From Citrus sinensis (Eukaryota > Streptophyta > Magnoliopsida > Sapindales > Rutaceae), in contig NC_068561.1 of assembly GCF_022201045.2 (NCBI RefSeq), positions 20,090,501-20,154,500 of the forward strand: DNA of 64,000 nt, in the 5' to 3' direction. The translations under genes and the position numbers were made by a program. This document shows positions 22,416-33,180 of this stretch, one piece after another. The first letter of the stretch is position 1; the number at the start of each line of letters is the position of its first letter. The notes below the pieces were generated by a model that did not search any database, was not told the DNA's origin, and saw only the letters and a list, made by a program, of their open reading frames with translations.

Positions 22416-25400
22416 TTACAATACAATATCGTCATTAAATATGTCAACCGCAATCTTCTTTCTAAAGTACTCGACATGACTAGCATTAAACTCCAATCTA
22501 AGCCCGAACATTAAATACATCGTAACCATCAATACAAAAACACTGCAATCGCCAGTTCTGGGCTCTTGTTGTGGCGCGCTCTTAACTGCCATAACTTTCC
22601 AGGGGTCTGCACTCCGCAACTCAGGTCGGATGTTGTAGAAGCCAACATATTCCAACCATCGAGGGAATATAACTTCAAGTGGCTTGAATTTTAACTTGTA
22701 CCTTTTGTCGTCGCGAAATGTGAGTAATGAGTCATAAATCCATACTTTGTTTTTCCGAAAGTGAACTCGTGCTACTACCCAATGCGCGCCATCCAAGTTA
22801 ACAGGGATGAGTAACTGTATATAAAAATTGAAAAACATGTTCGTTATATATGAAATTGAAATACAACCAAGAAAAAGCGACAACTTTGATATTTTAATTA
22901 TGAAGTATGTGAAATGCAATAAAATACATACCATATCGACATCCGTCATTGATTTGGACATTGTGTGCTGTCACCCACAAAGATAACTATTCAAATGGTC
23001 GTCGAATACTGATGAATCGACCGCACAATCCCCGTTGTTCCATAACTGATTCAAAAACACTTAGTACATAGATAACCAAGAAATGCATAAATTAACAAAA
23101 CTTAAAGGCAATAATTAAAAAAATATAAATAGTATTTATAAGTTTTGTCGGCACGTTACCTAAAAAAATGTGTCAGTATGTGTGACACGTTGAACTAAGG
23201 CATTCAAATACTGCCGTTGTTTCTCGCTAATTAAGCGGAGATACTCGTGAATATGCTGTTGAGAAACAGAAACATTACGATTTAAAAGATAAAATTTATA
23301 CACAAATCCACAACACTCAAAGAACTTCGAAAATATAATTACCTCATCGCCTAGCCATCCCATCGAAGTTAGACCCAAAAGTATTTGAAAGAATGACCGC
23401 GGGTGCTCGACTCTCCGAACCACTGTCATATCACCAGCGAACCATCGATCAAACTCAGCAAACAGACTAGAATCCTCCAATTCTCTCAGTGGATTTATAT
23501 CTACACTCATATTCATGTCTTGAGTATAGTCCATGATTTGGGGTCGAGGTATAGGCCGGGCGTTCTTTCCTCGCCTGAGTGGAGGAATCATGTAAGGACT
23601 GTTATAAACATACGACGGTATGTACGCACGGACGAACTTACTAACGCTTGGAGACACCTTAGGGAACACCTGCACGCTCTCCCCACTAACATCCCCGTAG
23701 AAACTATACAATGACGTGGGCGTAGACAAATTTTGATTGCCCACGTCAATATACACTCCATAGTCATCCGGGGCCTGTCCATTCGCCAAGATGAACATAT
23801 TAAACAACTATTAAATTAAAAGTTAAACGAACATAATTATTAAATTTAATTACGCTCACCGCATACGAGCGTCCGATGGGAGAATCCTTATTTAGACGTG
23901 TAGAAAAGGTGTCGATAAAGCCAACCACGGTTTCTTTAAAATCTTTTAATTCCAACTTTAATTCATACACGTTACGATCAATCTTATCCAACCGTCGTCG
24001 CACGTAATCATTAAACTGTTTTGTTCCCGACTATTACAGAAGAAAATAAGTAAATCTTTAGAATAACAGTAAAACAATAATGATTAATAATAGAAGAATA
24101 TCGTATATTATTTATAACCTCAGAATCACGTGTGTCATCAAAGTCGGCATGTGTCTGCTCCTGGTGGTCATCAACAGCCACCTCATCCTCAGAAGTGTCA
24201 TGATGCTGCTCTGGTGTTGGGTTTGGTATGTCGTCATGCTCGTCTGATTGCCTTGAAACCGACGGCATCGCATTGATTGAGGGTTGGTGCTGTATCAAAT
24301 ATCATTTCAAATTAATAAATGAAAAGTCAAAAATTTCGATTAAATATAATTTATAGTACTTAGATTTATAACCGACCTTATGAACCCAGGCTGGAATGCT
24401 TGGCATGTAATCCTTCACAGTGAGCCAATATTTTCTGCTACTCTCCTTTGAATTTGGCTCAAGGGTTTGTAAAACGTCCCCCTGCCATAAATTCAATTGA
24501 AAATTTTAGGTATACATAACTTAAATTTAGTAAAGTTAAAAAAATAACTAATACATATTACTTACAATTCGAGATTCGTGGTTGAAGAACGAATAAACCT
24601 TAGCAAAGTTAATTCTCAAATACGCCATGGGCTTCCATTGTACGATGCGGGGAATCTTGTTCTTCGTTTTCACGACCCATATTGACGGCAAACCTCCGAT
24701 CGCTTCGTAAATCCAAGCCTGCAACAACCAAAGTGAAAAACCTATTAACACATCTATCAAATATTTAACACTATAAAACTTATTAATAAAAAAAAAACAA
24801 CGCACCTGAACCCCGGACGTAAATCCGTAAAGATTGTACTTTTCAATGTTATGATCTGGGTTTTTCAACCGAGTCGTCTTAAATTTCTCGTATTTCTCGA
24901 ACAGTGCATCATCAAGACTGTCGTATACCATGTCCCACGACACAAGACCCCATGGACGGTTTCGGAAGTACTGTATATCATCAACTTCATTAAGCCAATC
25001 GAAATTGATTTGACAGTGATTTTTTCTTGCATTTAGTACTCTATTCGCAAAATAAAAGAGCGCAATCTTTAATGCGTCCATATCGTTAATTTCTTCGAAT
25101 TTCAACTCTTTAAATAATGCATCGAATTCCTTAACATTGATCTTGCGATGCACACCATCAAAATACGTTTTCCATAGCCTATCTACTTTTTTGTCATCAC
25201 TTAGTTCGGTATCAACACCATATGAAAGTCCGGTAACCAAGCACCAATCTACAATTGACAAGCGAATCAAATGCTCACCAATTTGAAACCATAACTGATC
25301 CTCACGGCTATCTTCTTCATGGCCCACTTACCTCAGTAAAAGATTGTGCAAAATTACCCCACTAAATGGAAAACTTTGACACTCTAAGAAATGCCCAAAT

Positions 25401-25564
25401 ATATCATTCTTGAACATATTCAATTGCCGCTTTATTAATTTTTCCTCGATGACTTTTACGACCGAAGATAACTTACACATGCTCGAAATTCGACTAGGAA
25501 AGTGATCGGTATAACCAAAATACATCTTGCCTACTTCGATATCCAGTGATTCTGATTTCGCCAT
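22416..25564 (-). pseudogene. DUF1985 + Ulp1-type (C48) cysteine protease gene carried by the MULE, nine exons, three in-frame stops
   Basis: On the minus strand nine exons can be joined, all introns in phase 0: 25564-24806, 24718-24566, 24481-24377, 24289-24119, 24030-23860, 23774-23343, 23255-23160, 23045-22932 and 22814-22416, totalling 800 codons. Exon 1 encodes a DUF1985-type domain (GEHLIRLSIVDWCLVTGLSYG). The last exons encode a C48 peptidase with His in GAHWVV, Asp in WIYDSL, Gln in APQQE and Cys in TGDCSVFV; the usual Gly after the catalytic Cys is Ser. Ulp1 relatives cleave SUMO or related conjugates. Three in-frame stops interrupt it: TAA (25328-25330) in exon 1, TAG (23160-23162) at the end of exon 7 and TGA (22971-22973) in exon 8. 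The splice sites I used are all GT..AG. The exon 6 acceptor could instead lie slightly upstream. Confidence 0.88.
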
Positions 25565-25649
25565 GTATCTATAATATTTATAAAATTATTACATTGCATT
25601 TACAGGAAAAAAAATGACTTGTCAAAAAAAAATACCACTGTAATTTTTT

Positions 25650-25690
25650 GTGCGACAGAGCCGTGCTGTCGCACCAAATTGGTCTGGCAG
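25650..25690 (-). promoter_or_regulatory. Subterminal palindrome upstream of the Ulp1-type gene
   Basis: GTGCGACAG and CTGTCGCAC form a perfect inverted repeat (25650-25674, 7-nt spacer), followed by the related unit GGTCTGGCAG after a short AAATT. Read on the minus strand it mirrors 19470-19509. It ends 86 bp from the minus-strand ATG at 25564, nearly the same distance as on the other side of the element. Confidence 0.6.
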
Positions 25691-25710
25691 CGGGCCGCAC
25701 GCGCGCGCTG

Positions 25711-25994
25711 CCCCCTCCCCCCCCCCCCCCCCCCAAATTCCCCAAATCATTTCCCAATTCAATATACTCTCAAATCAATATACTCCCAAAACAATAACAA
25801 TCACCACAAACACCACCACCATCACCACCATTATTCTCAAACTACAACCATTATTAATCTAAAATTTCATTTTAAATTAATGAAAATAAGTTAAATGGCT
25901 AACCTAGGTTTTGTTGAATGGGGGGGTGATGTTGCTGCCGACGATGGGTGATGTTGCCGCTGACGAGGGGTGATGTTGCCGCCGACGAGGGGTG
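25711..25994. repeat. Poly-C, CAC-rich and 22-bp tandem repeats near the right end of the MULE
   Basis: A C5-T-C18 run lies at 25711-25734, then CAC/CAT-rich sequence (25800-25850). Three tandem copies of a 22-bp unit follow (GGGTGATGTTGCYGCYGACGA plus one base) at 25924-25989, with a partial fourth to 25994. These fill the extra length between the subterminal palindrome and the right terminus that the left side lacks. Confidence 0.8.
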
Positions 25995-26159
25995 TTTGTT
26001 TGGTTTGAGAGAGATGCGTGAAAAGGAGAGATGAGGGAGAGGGGTATTTTGGTCTCAAATGGTCTTTTATGGCTAATGTTGATAGAAATTTGATTCGGGG
26101 GTTAAGATGAAAAAAACCAAAATATTTATGGTTATTAGTGTAAATTTCCCTTAAAAATT

Positions 26160-26977
26160 TCAAAGCTACAATTAATTAATATGGCTTCAAAACTAATGTT
26201 CTATTGGACTCGTCTTCAAAAATTAATGTAAGCAGAAGTGTTAAGGTTAAACGATTAAACACTGAAAGTTCTCATATGTAAAGGTCTGCAAGACTTAAAA
26301 TATAAATTTTAATCTAGACACTGGTAATAAGTTATAATTTAATACTTAAACTATAAGCAAGGCATTGTTTGCCTACGTGTAATTTAGTATTACAATATAA
26401 CCAGTTGCCATTATCGTATTTAAATCCATATTTTTAATCGCATGGGTGCCAACTTTGAATCCTAACTTTCATATATGATATATTTTGTGAATATTAGCGA
26501 GACGATACTTTAGTTGTGACTGATCTAAGTGTATTTAGGAATGCATGTGGTGCACTTAATAACTCTCTGAAACAGGGAAATTGAACATGACCCCCCCCCC
26601 CCCCCCAACAACAAAAAAATATTTCCTGGCTTCCACCATTTGGAGAAAAAAAAAAGGGGGTTTGACTTCCAAACTAATACATGGGGCTCCCAAGATTAAA
26701 CAGAAGCATTTATCACGGAATTTTATCTAATTTTGTAATTTAAGTTCGCCTCGTGTATGGGTCGGACTTACTTTTTGTTAACAAGAGTTAGCAGTTTTCC
26801 TAAATAATTTTTACTTCCTTCTCTAGTACTCTTGTTATTTTCTTATCCAATTTGGTTATAAAATCTAGAAAGATGATCTAGTAGAAGACTCCTAGTATAA
26901 TTATATAAGTTTTTCGTGAATAGTAGTGCTAAAGCTGTCAATTAATTCTATAGCGTCAGACGGTACAGCATTACTAA
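26160..26977. other. Spacer with a C16 run
   Basis: No gene is seen. A run of 16 C lies at 26591-26606. The last three bases (TAA, 26975-26977) are the left target duplication of the MITE. Confidence 0.5.
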
Positions 26978-27352
26978 GAGCATCTCCAAAAAGTTCTATA
27001 AATTTTACTCTTTAAATATTCATTTGCTTATCTATGCGGCAAATAGATGAGTGAAAAAAAATATTGTTCTCCAAAAGACTCTTCAAATAGAAATGAGTTA
27101 ATATTATTTTAATTAAATAACTATTTTTTAAAGGAAAAATCAATAGTAATTAAAGCACATTTCTCTTTTTCTTCAACAAAAAATAATAAAATATAAATTG
27201 AAGAGAGAGAAAGTAACTCTTTAAATTTGAAGAGAGAAGATCATTTATTATTTGAAAAATTTTAGTTGGAGTGTCTTTTGGAGCCTTAAATGTTGATGTG
27301 TCTCTTCAAATAAGTAATAAAATCTTATTTGAAAAGTCTTTTGGTGATGTTC
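26978..27352. mobile_element. PIF/Harbinger (Tourist)-type MITE, 375 bp, with TAA TSD
   Basis: The left end GAGCATCTCCAAAA and the reverse complement of the right end GAACATCACCAAAA are imperfect terminal inverted repeats, flanked by the trinucleotide TAA on both sides (26975-26977 and 27353-27355). Subterminal motifs such as CTCTTCAAATA and its complement also recur on both sides. The GAGCATCTCCAA start is common in plant Tourist-like MITEs. No coding sequence is present. Confidence 0.75.
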
Positions 27353-27462
27353 TAATAGAACTTGTATAAAGTCACGCTTATATCGTACACTTCAAATTAT
27401 ATCACTGTCCAAATAAGTTGCAATAATTATATATCAATTCTCCAGCAATCAAATTAATTAAT

Positions 27463-28632
27463 ATGAGCTCGTCATCGAAATGGTATAATCTTGCAGTGGA
27501 CATCATAGGCACAATCGCAGAGCGTCTTCATTACACATACATATATATAATACCTTTCATGGTGTCAAATCTGCAGATAAATTGCCATGGTTATTTGGTT
27601 CCGACGAATCAAGTAGCAGAAACAACCGTGGCTCATTGTTCTCTCTCTGTTACCCATTTTACAAGCAGCAGCACACCATTACCAGGCCCCCGTTAGCTTG
27701 TTCTTGCTTCCGCAAAAATCCTCTCTTCCGAAAACGGCTGGATTCTTTTCTTCAAAGAACCTTCCTCAATCTTCTTTTACAGCCCTTTTAACAACAAGGT
27801 TATCAAGCTCCCGCCATTGGAAACTGGGTTTAAAGATAAGGCAATATTCTTAGCAAGGGGAAAACGAGGATTACCCTCTGTTGACTATTGTTTACAGAAA
27901 TTAAGTGAAACTCCCTCATGTTTTAAAATAGATCAAAATCTTCAAGTAATTATAACAATGTTAGCTTTATGTATAGTTTTATTATTCTACATTTAGTTTT
28001 TGATATTAGCCATAAAATCTAAATATTTTGAAATATTTTTTAAGCAAAATGATTTATATACCCTTAATGATTAAATTAATTTAATAATGAATTGGAAAGT
28101 ATGGAGAAAAATTACAAGTAGGAGAAATGTCATAAATATCTATATCATTCATTTAAATGAGTATAACAAATTTGATATATTTTATTTGCTTCTTAATTTA
28201 GCACACAATTGCTCATTTCGTTGGAGAAGTATATATAGACTAATCTACATAATCACATATGGACACATGAAGGCTACTATTCATTTGATAGTAGGACTGG
28301 TTGGGTGTCAATATGAAGGAGACCTTAATCTCTTTATAATAATGGTCATGGGGATTATCACATTCCTCGTATAAAACAATATCGCGATGCTTGGAACGTA
28401 CGTTCTAAGGTTAGATTGGCAACGGAAAGAGTGGCTTGATGTTGAAAATTTGGGGAAGAAAATGTTATTTTTGGGTTATAATTATAGTCACTCTTCTATG
28501 TTAGTACCAGTCGATGATGAAGTCGGAGAGCTTAGCGAGTTCTCAAATACTATTCATTTTGATGTGTTTGTTATTTTTATAATTTTAGCAAGTACCAAAA
28601 GCTCACCAAGGGCGGATTTTGATTTTGATTAA
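27463..28632 (+). pseudogene. Broken F-box/DUF295 protein gene
   Basis: The start MSSSSKWYNLAVDIIGTIAERLHY resembles an F-box opening (W-x-L-x-x-D-I-I-x-x-I-A-E-R-L). After a short insertion, SADKLPWLFGSDESS appears in another frame. SSENGWILFFKEPSS, FFYSPFNNKVIKLPPLE and later YVLRLDWQRKEWLDVENLGK with MLFLGYNYS, all typical of DUF295 proteins, follow in changing frames with stops between them. About 500 bp between the two halves (27910-28380) is AT-rich and unrecognisable. Several frameshifts make it a clear pseudogene. DUF295 F-box genes are numerous and often decayed in plants. Further fragments may lie at about 28676-28830. Confidence 0.7.
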
Positions 28633-29423
28633 TCTTATAATTTTGACAAGGTAAGAGAAATAAAAGGGTCTCGTACGTGGACCATATGATTGAACAATGG
28701 ACTTGCAAGAAGAATATATTTCTTCAACCTCCTCTATTCGAGACACGAGAGGATTAATTGGTTCATTGATTTTCATTGTACATACACTGTGTAAAGAGAC
28801 TTTTATATTTATCGATATATCCAACAATTAATACAACTGTTAATTAATGAAATAAACAATAATTTGACTATTGATATATCCATAGTACATTTTTCTCTTG
28901 ACAGAAAATGAAAGCAATTACAGGGTAGAAGATTGCTATTTGAACATTAAAGGAAAAAATAGAAACAAAAAGTCCATGTTCAAGTACTTGCCATATACCT
29001 GACAATTTGGATGGCATCGATCGAAGTTGGCCACTTGAGGTTAACTTCGTTTAATTTTCTCAATATGCATGATATCCCCGCAACAACGATAACGTCGGGG
29101 CCGCGTTGCCTAATCGCACTGTGATAAATAGTTACTATAAACTTTCCTTAACATATAAGGTTTTGTTAATATTAGCTGTAAGGCCAAGGAAATGTTATCT
29201 GTTGAAGGGTCGATTAGATTCTGCCTAATTAGTTCAAAAACAAAAACTGATCAGGAAATCCAAATTCTATTCGGGAAAGTAAAACTTTGCTTTCGTATGC
29301 ATCTATATATAACGCTTGTTCTGTAAAAGCCAATAGTTTAATTAGTTCATATTCTCCAATCGTACGAAATTTCTTTGCCTCTGCTGCTTAAAACCTAATT
29401 GTGTTTTATTAATATTGAATTGA
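28633..29423. other. Spacer and promoter of the RING gene
   Basis: The first 200 bp may be the tail of the DUF295 pseudogene (a TTTCTTCAACCTCCTC motif near 28718). A TATA-like tract lies near 29303. Nothing else is recognised. Confidence 0.4.
29303..29313 (+). promoter_or_regulatory. Candidate TATA box for the RING gene
   Basis: CTATATATAAC lies about 120 bp before the ATG at 29424, a usual distance for a plant core promoter with a short leader. Confidence 0.45.
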
Positions 29424-30053
29424 ATGGATTCAGTGTCCGGATACACTTACGGGTATCAAGTGAGGCGGATGTTAACCCAAACATTGCGCCCCGATCTTGA
29501 CGTTCAATTCCCATCGAAAGAGTTCAGGTTCCAGATGCATCGCTTCGGAATCTTAGAGCCCGACTTACCGAACCCATCCGATCATCTGGCTCATTGTTTA
29601 ATGTTAAGCCTTTTCGACTTGGAGCGAGACAAAGGCAACTACTCTTTCTTCAAGACCGAGCCAGTTCCGTACAAGCTTCAACTCCAGATGTTCAAAGACA
29701 TCTCTAACTTCGCCAAGGACGCACTCGCCAGTGCCATTGCCAAAAACGACTCTAGCACCATCCAAATCTGTGTCGTTTTGACGATCAAGGGGGTGAATCA
29801 CGTCGTGAAAGAGGAAGAGGAAGAGGAGGAGGAAGAGGAATGTGCAATTTGTTTGAAAAAGTTTGAGAATATTGACAACGAGGCTACCTCGTTGAACTGT
29901 CGATGTCAATTCCTTTATCACCATGAATGCATTTGGCGGTGGCTGAGGGAGCTGAAAAATTATTCGTGCCCGATTTGTCGTAAGAACTTTGCTCATGGGA
30001 CTGAGCATTTTGCTCGATCCCCATGCAGAAGAAGGAAATTGCGAAACGAATGA
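29424..30053 (+). CDS. RING-type zinc-finger protein, probable E3 ubiquitin ligase (209 aa, intronless)
   Basis: One open frame runs from an ATG to TGA. Residues 1-128 are an uncharacterised N-terminal region. A run of Glu (130-139) precedes the finger ECAICLKKFENI...SCPICRKNF (residues 140-188). Cysteines at 140, 143, 159, 161, 169, 182 and 185 and His at 166/167 can be assigned as ligands. The canonical C-x-H-x2-H core is replaced by C-x-C-x4-H, so it is not a textbook RING-H2. The WRWL and CPIC motifs support an E2-binding RING. The C-terminus is basic (CRRRKLRNE). Single-exon RING proteins of this size are common in plants, often in stress-related expansions. It appears intact, but the substrate is unknown. 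Confidence 0.82.
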   Translation: MDSVSGYTYGYQVRRMLTQTLRPDLDVQFPSKEFRFQMHRFGILEPDLPNPSDHLAHCLMLSLFDLERDKGNYSFFKTEPVPYKLQLQMFKDISNFAKDALASAIAKNDSSTIQICVVLTIKGVNHVVKEEEEEEEEEECAICLKKFENIDNEATSLNCRCQFLYHHECIWRWLRELKNYSCPICRKNFAHGTEHFARSPCRRRKLRNE

Positions 30054-30630
30054 TGACGTAGCCTCGGTTGTTTTAGGAAACCACATATGTTTTACAGTTT
30101 GTTTCTTGGATTTCAAGATTGCTTCTTTTTCTTATTAATTCTCATTCTTTTTTATTTCTTTCTTTTCCAAACTTTATTCAGGAAATAACTGCAATAGTTA
30201 ATCGTTTGATAAATTAATAAATGAATAAGCCACCATATGAGCTGTTCTTCTAATATATATTCCTTTTTTTTTTTTTTAATCTTAACGTAATTATTTTAAT
30301 TATTTAAATATTGGATCCAATCAATGGTTAACACACAAATGGATAAAATGGGGAGTACCCTGCACCCGGTCCCACCCCTAAAACTTACACACCCAGATGA
30401 TAGAAGATTAGAATTCACAGATATTGAAACAAAATTTGGAAAAGAAAACACCATCAACATAGAGATAATAGTATGAGTAGTATAGTTGCTTTGTGTGTTC
30501 TAGTAAAATTATAAAATTATAGCATGAACAGTAACTTTATTTTTATTTGATAGTATCTACTCACTGTTCAAATATATATTAGTTGTCAAGTTAAAATGGA
30601 GGAAAACTGAGAAAGATGAAAAGAAAAAGA

Positions 30631-30667
<37 letters not shown>

Positions 30668-30822
30668 GTAGACTGCTTTCACGGGGAAAGTGATATACTT
30701 ACGCAGTGACAATTGGTCTGCAAGCAAGCAAATGCCCATATTATGATATTAATTTACCTAATACAAATTATTTTATTTATTTATTTCTTTATATTTTTCA
30801 TGTGGGTCAGGTCATCAGGTGT
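30054..30822. other. 3' flank of the RING gene
   Basis: No gene is seen. An (ATT)n microsatellite lies at 30634-30667. Confidence 0.5.
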
Positions 30823-30983
30823 CGTTATTGGAAATACCAAGAAATTTCTTTTTAATTTTCAATTTTTGTTAAGTTTACAATTATTGCCGAATATTTAAAA
30901 AATTATGATTTGTCTAAATATTTCTATTTTTATTTTTTTATCAAATGATAACCTTTTAATTTTTATTATTAGAAAATATATTG

Positions 30984-31022
<39 letters not shown>

Positions 31023-31357
31023 CATGTGATTTCCAATGTCAAATCTCGGCAGTTGTCATTCACAACTCACACGACACACGTCTGAAAATGTCGTGTAATT
31101 AAAAGTGGCAGGAGCAAAATGGGTCATGTGGGCGAGACAACGGACCGGTCCAAAAATAACTAAAATTGTGGACTGGATGGAGGCTCGAATAAATTCATGA
31201 CACTTTTAATTGGGCCTTTTATTCTTTTTAGTCAATAAACGGAAGAGCGTTGCTTTAGACACCCCACTATATTAACTGTCAGAGCTCCATTTCTAGCTAA
31301 CCTCATTACAATTCGACTTCCCCTTTTAATCTTTTGAGTACCGCCAATAACTTCGGC
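30823..31357 (-). repeat. Dispersed inverted repeat, copy 2 (about 535 bp)
   Basis: This is the reverse-complement partner of 5237-5764, 25 kb away. Both copies hold the poly-A/T tract at the same relative position, and identity is high across most of the length apart from small indels (for example, a GGCAGGAGCAAAAT segment present only here). No coding sequence or flanking duplication is seen. Confidence 0.85.
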
Positions 31358-33137
31358 GGATATGATGAGATATATTTATAGCGTTTGTTCATGCCATCTA
31401 ATAACATTTTTACTTAACACAACCCAATCATGAATCCACGATGATATATAACTTAGATAAAAAAAAAAAAAAGTGAATTCCAATTACATTTATGAGATTT
31501 TAATGGTATGAGCTAACTCCAAAATTTTATTTGGTTAGACATTGATGAGAAATCATTAAAATCTCATGAATGATATGGTTACCTATGAATTAATAATGTA
31601 ATCATTAAATTAAAAAAAAAAAATGATAGCTCATCCAAGTTGACGCTACGAGAGATGGCAATATAATAACTTTCGTATGACTTTACCTTGTGTAAACATG
31701 ATTGCTAGGTTCATTGTTTTGTCAAATTGAGCTGAATCGAATAAATTTGATAAAAATTATAAGGCATTGATTGTGATCGAGTTACTCTACCATAAGTACT
31801 GATGATGACCGTCAGGTTATAACAGTAAGTACATATTTAATATTTATTTTTATGATTGTATTGTCATTATCAATATTTTACCATGGAGTAGTTTCAACAT
31901 ACCGGACCCAAATTATAAATCAAATAGAAATCATTTTGATTTTGAATTGTTCGCTTTTTCCAATTTCTTAATCGCTAAAAAATCTTGAATTTTTCTAATT
32001 TTTTGGATTTTAGGTCATTTTTTATTTTTTAAAAAAATTAACTAAAGTTGGAAAACATAAAATGTTTGGTCTGGTCGGCCGTGGCCCGTGGGTAGTCTCT
32101 CCTCAAGTTTTGCTTTCTTCCATTATTTGTTAATTTATTGGAGTGATATTTGCTATTCTACTTTTCAAAAATTAAATCGCAAGTGATTTGTATTAATATT
32201 ATAGGGTTGTTATCTTTTCACTATGGAAAAATATCAAATCATTGCACCAATTATTTAAAGGTAATAGTTTAATTCATTTCACTACATTAATTTTTTTAAA
32301 ATAATAATATAATTAATTTCTATCTCTACTGTTGCTCTAATGATGATGTGATATCGTATGAGTAAAATTATATTTTTCATTAAAACTTAAAAGTAAATTT
32401 TTAGCAACCTTTAACAACACACGGTCGTCTAACATTGTTAAATATCATATCTTGCAAAAAACATAACACGCTTGTTGCTAAATTCCAGTTGTTTTATCTC
32501 TCTTTTCTTATAATGATAGTAGATATCCCGTCTCCTCGACCTTATCATTGGATCAAAGAAGTACTGGACTAAGGAAGAAAAACATATGCCCTCATCCTAC
32601 TGAATTCTAGACCGAGAGTAGTTGTGGTTCGGTTCATTAGAGGATCAATTTGTTTTAGTCCATTAATTTTCGTCAAACTTTGTAAAAAGTGTATATATGA
32701 ATATCGTTTTGCTGATGTTAAATTTGATCAGTTTCCTTGTGTGTAGCCTGATGTTAGCAGCTATCCATATAGTTCTTGGTTTTCATAAACAAATTTTCTT
32801 CACATTGTATGGTATTCGTAGTTAGTGCCCAGAGATATTCACATGGACACATATATCTATCTTTACATTGATTAATCAGTTTTTTTTTGCCCACCCCTAA
32901 TTACGACCACAATATGCATGTGTGAAAAAGTACAAATTAAGATTTACATGGGTTAACATATACATATAAATATCTATAAGTACTTTCTCGAGTGTAGATG
33001 TCTTTAATATATATATTTTTTTATACAGACATATTTTTAAGTTATGTAATTAAATACAGCCACATTTTAATGTTGTTAAATTACATAATTTTACAGGTGT
33101 CCACATTAAAAAAAATAAAGAGTGTCCCACTTGAAAA

Positions 33138-33180
<43 letters not shown>

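Larger units (their letters stand above)
19294..26150. mobile_element. Complete Mutator-like element (MULE) carrying mudrA-type and Ulp1-type genes, 6,857 bp
   Basis: The left end (GGGAAATTTATAAAAATAACC...) and the reverse complement of the right end (GGGAAATTTACACTAATAACC...) form inverted repeats of about 45 bp at roughly 80% identity. A perfect 9-bp duplication TTAAAAATT flanks the element (19285-19293 and 26151-26159), the Mutator signature. Inside are two convergent genes: a mudrA-like transposase on plus (19588-22201) and a DUF1985/Ulp1 protease gene on minus (22416-25564), their stop codons 214 bp apart. This layout resembles the plant MULEs known to carry ULP1-like genes (Kaonashi elements in Arabidopsis, CUMULE in melon). 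Both genes are broken, so this copy could move only with help in trans. Confidence 0.93.

Noticed and set aside
25619..25894. Pro/His/Thr-rich 70-91-codon frames near the right end of the MULE
   Set aside because: They are translations of poly-C and CAC repeats upstream of the protease gene.
29604..30116. 170-codon open frame antisense to the RING gene
   Set aside because: It is a shadow of the plus-strand coding frame; it has no domain, and the plus frame carries the zinc-finger motif.
32399..32482. 84-bp unit bounded by TTAGCAAC and GTTGCTAA
   Set aside because: Short inverted ends are present but no target duplication or second copy could be found, so it is too weak to call a MITE.
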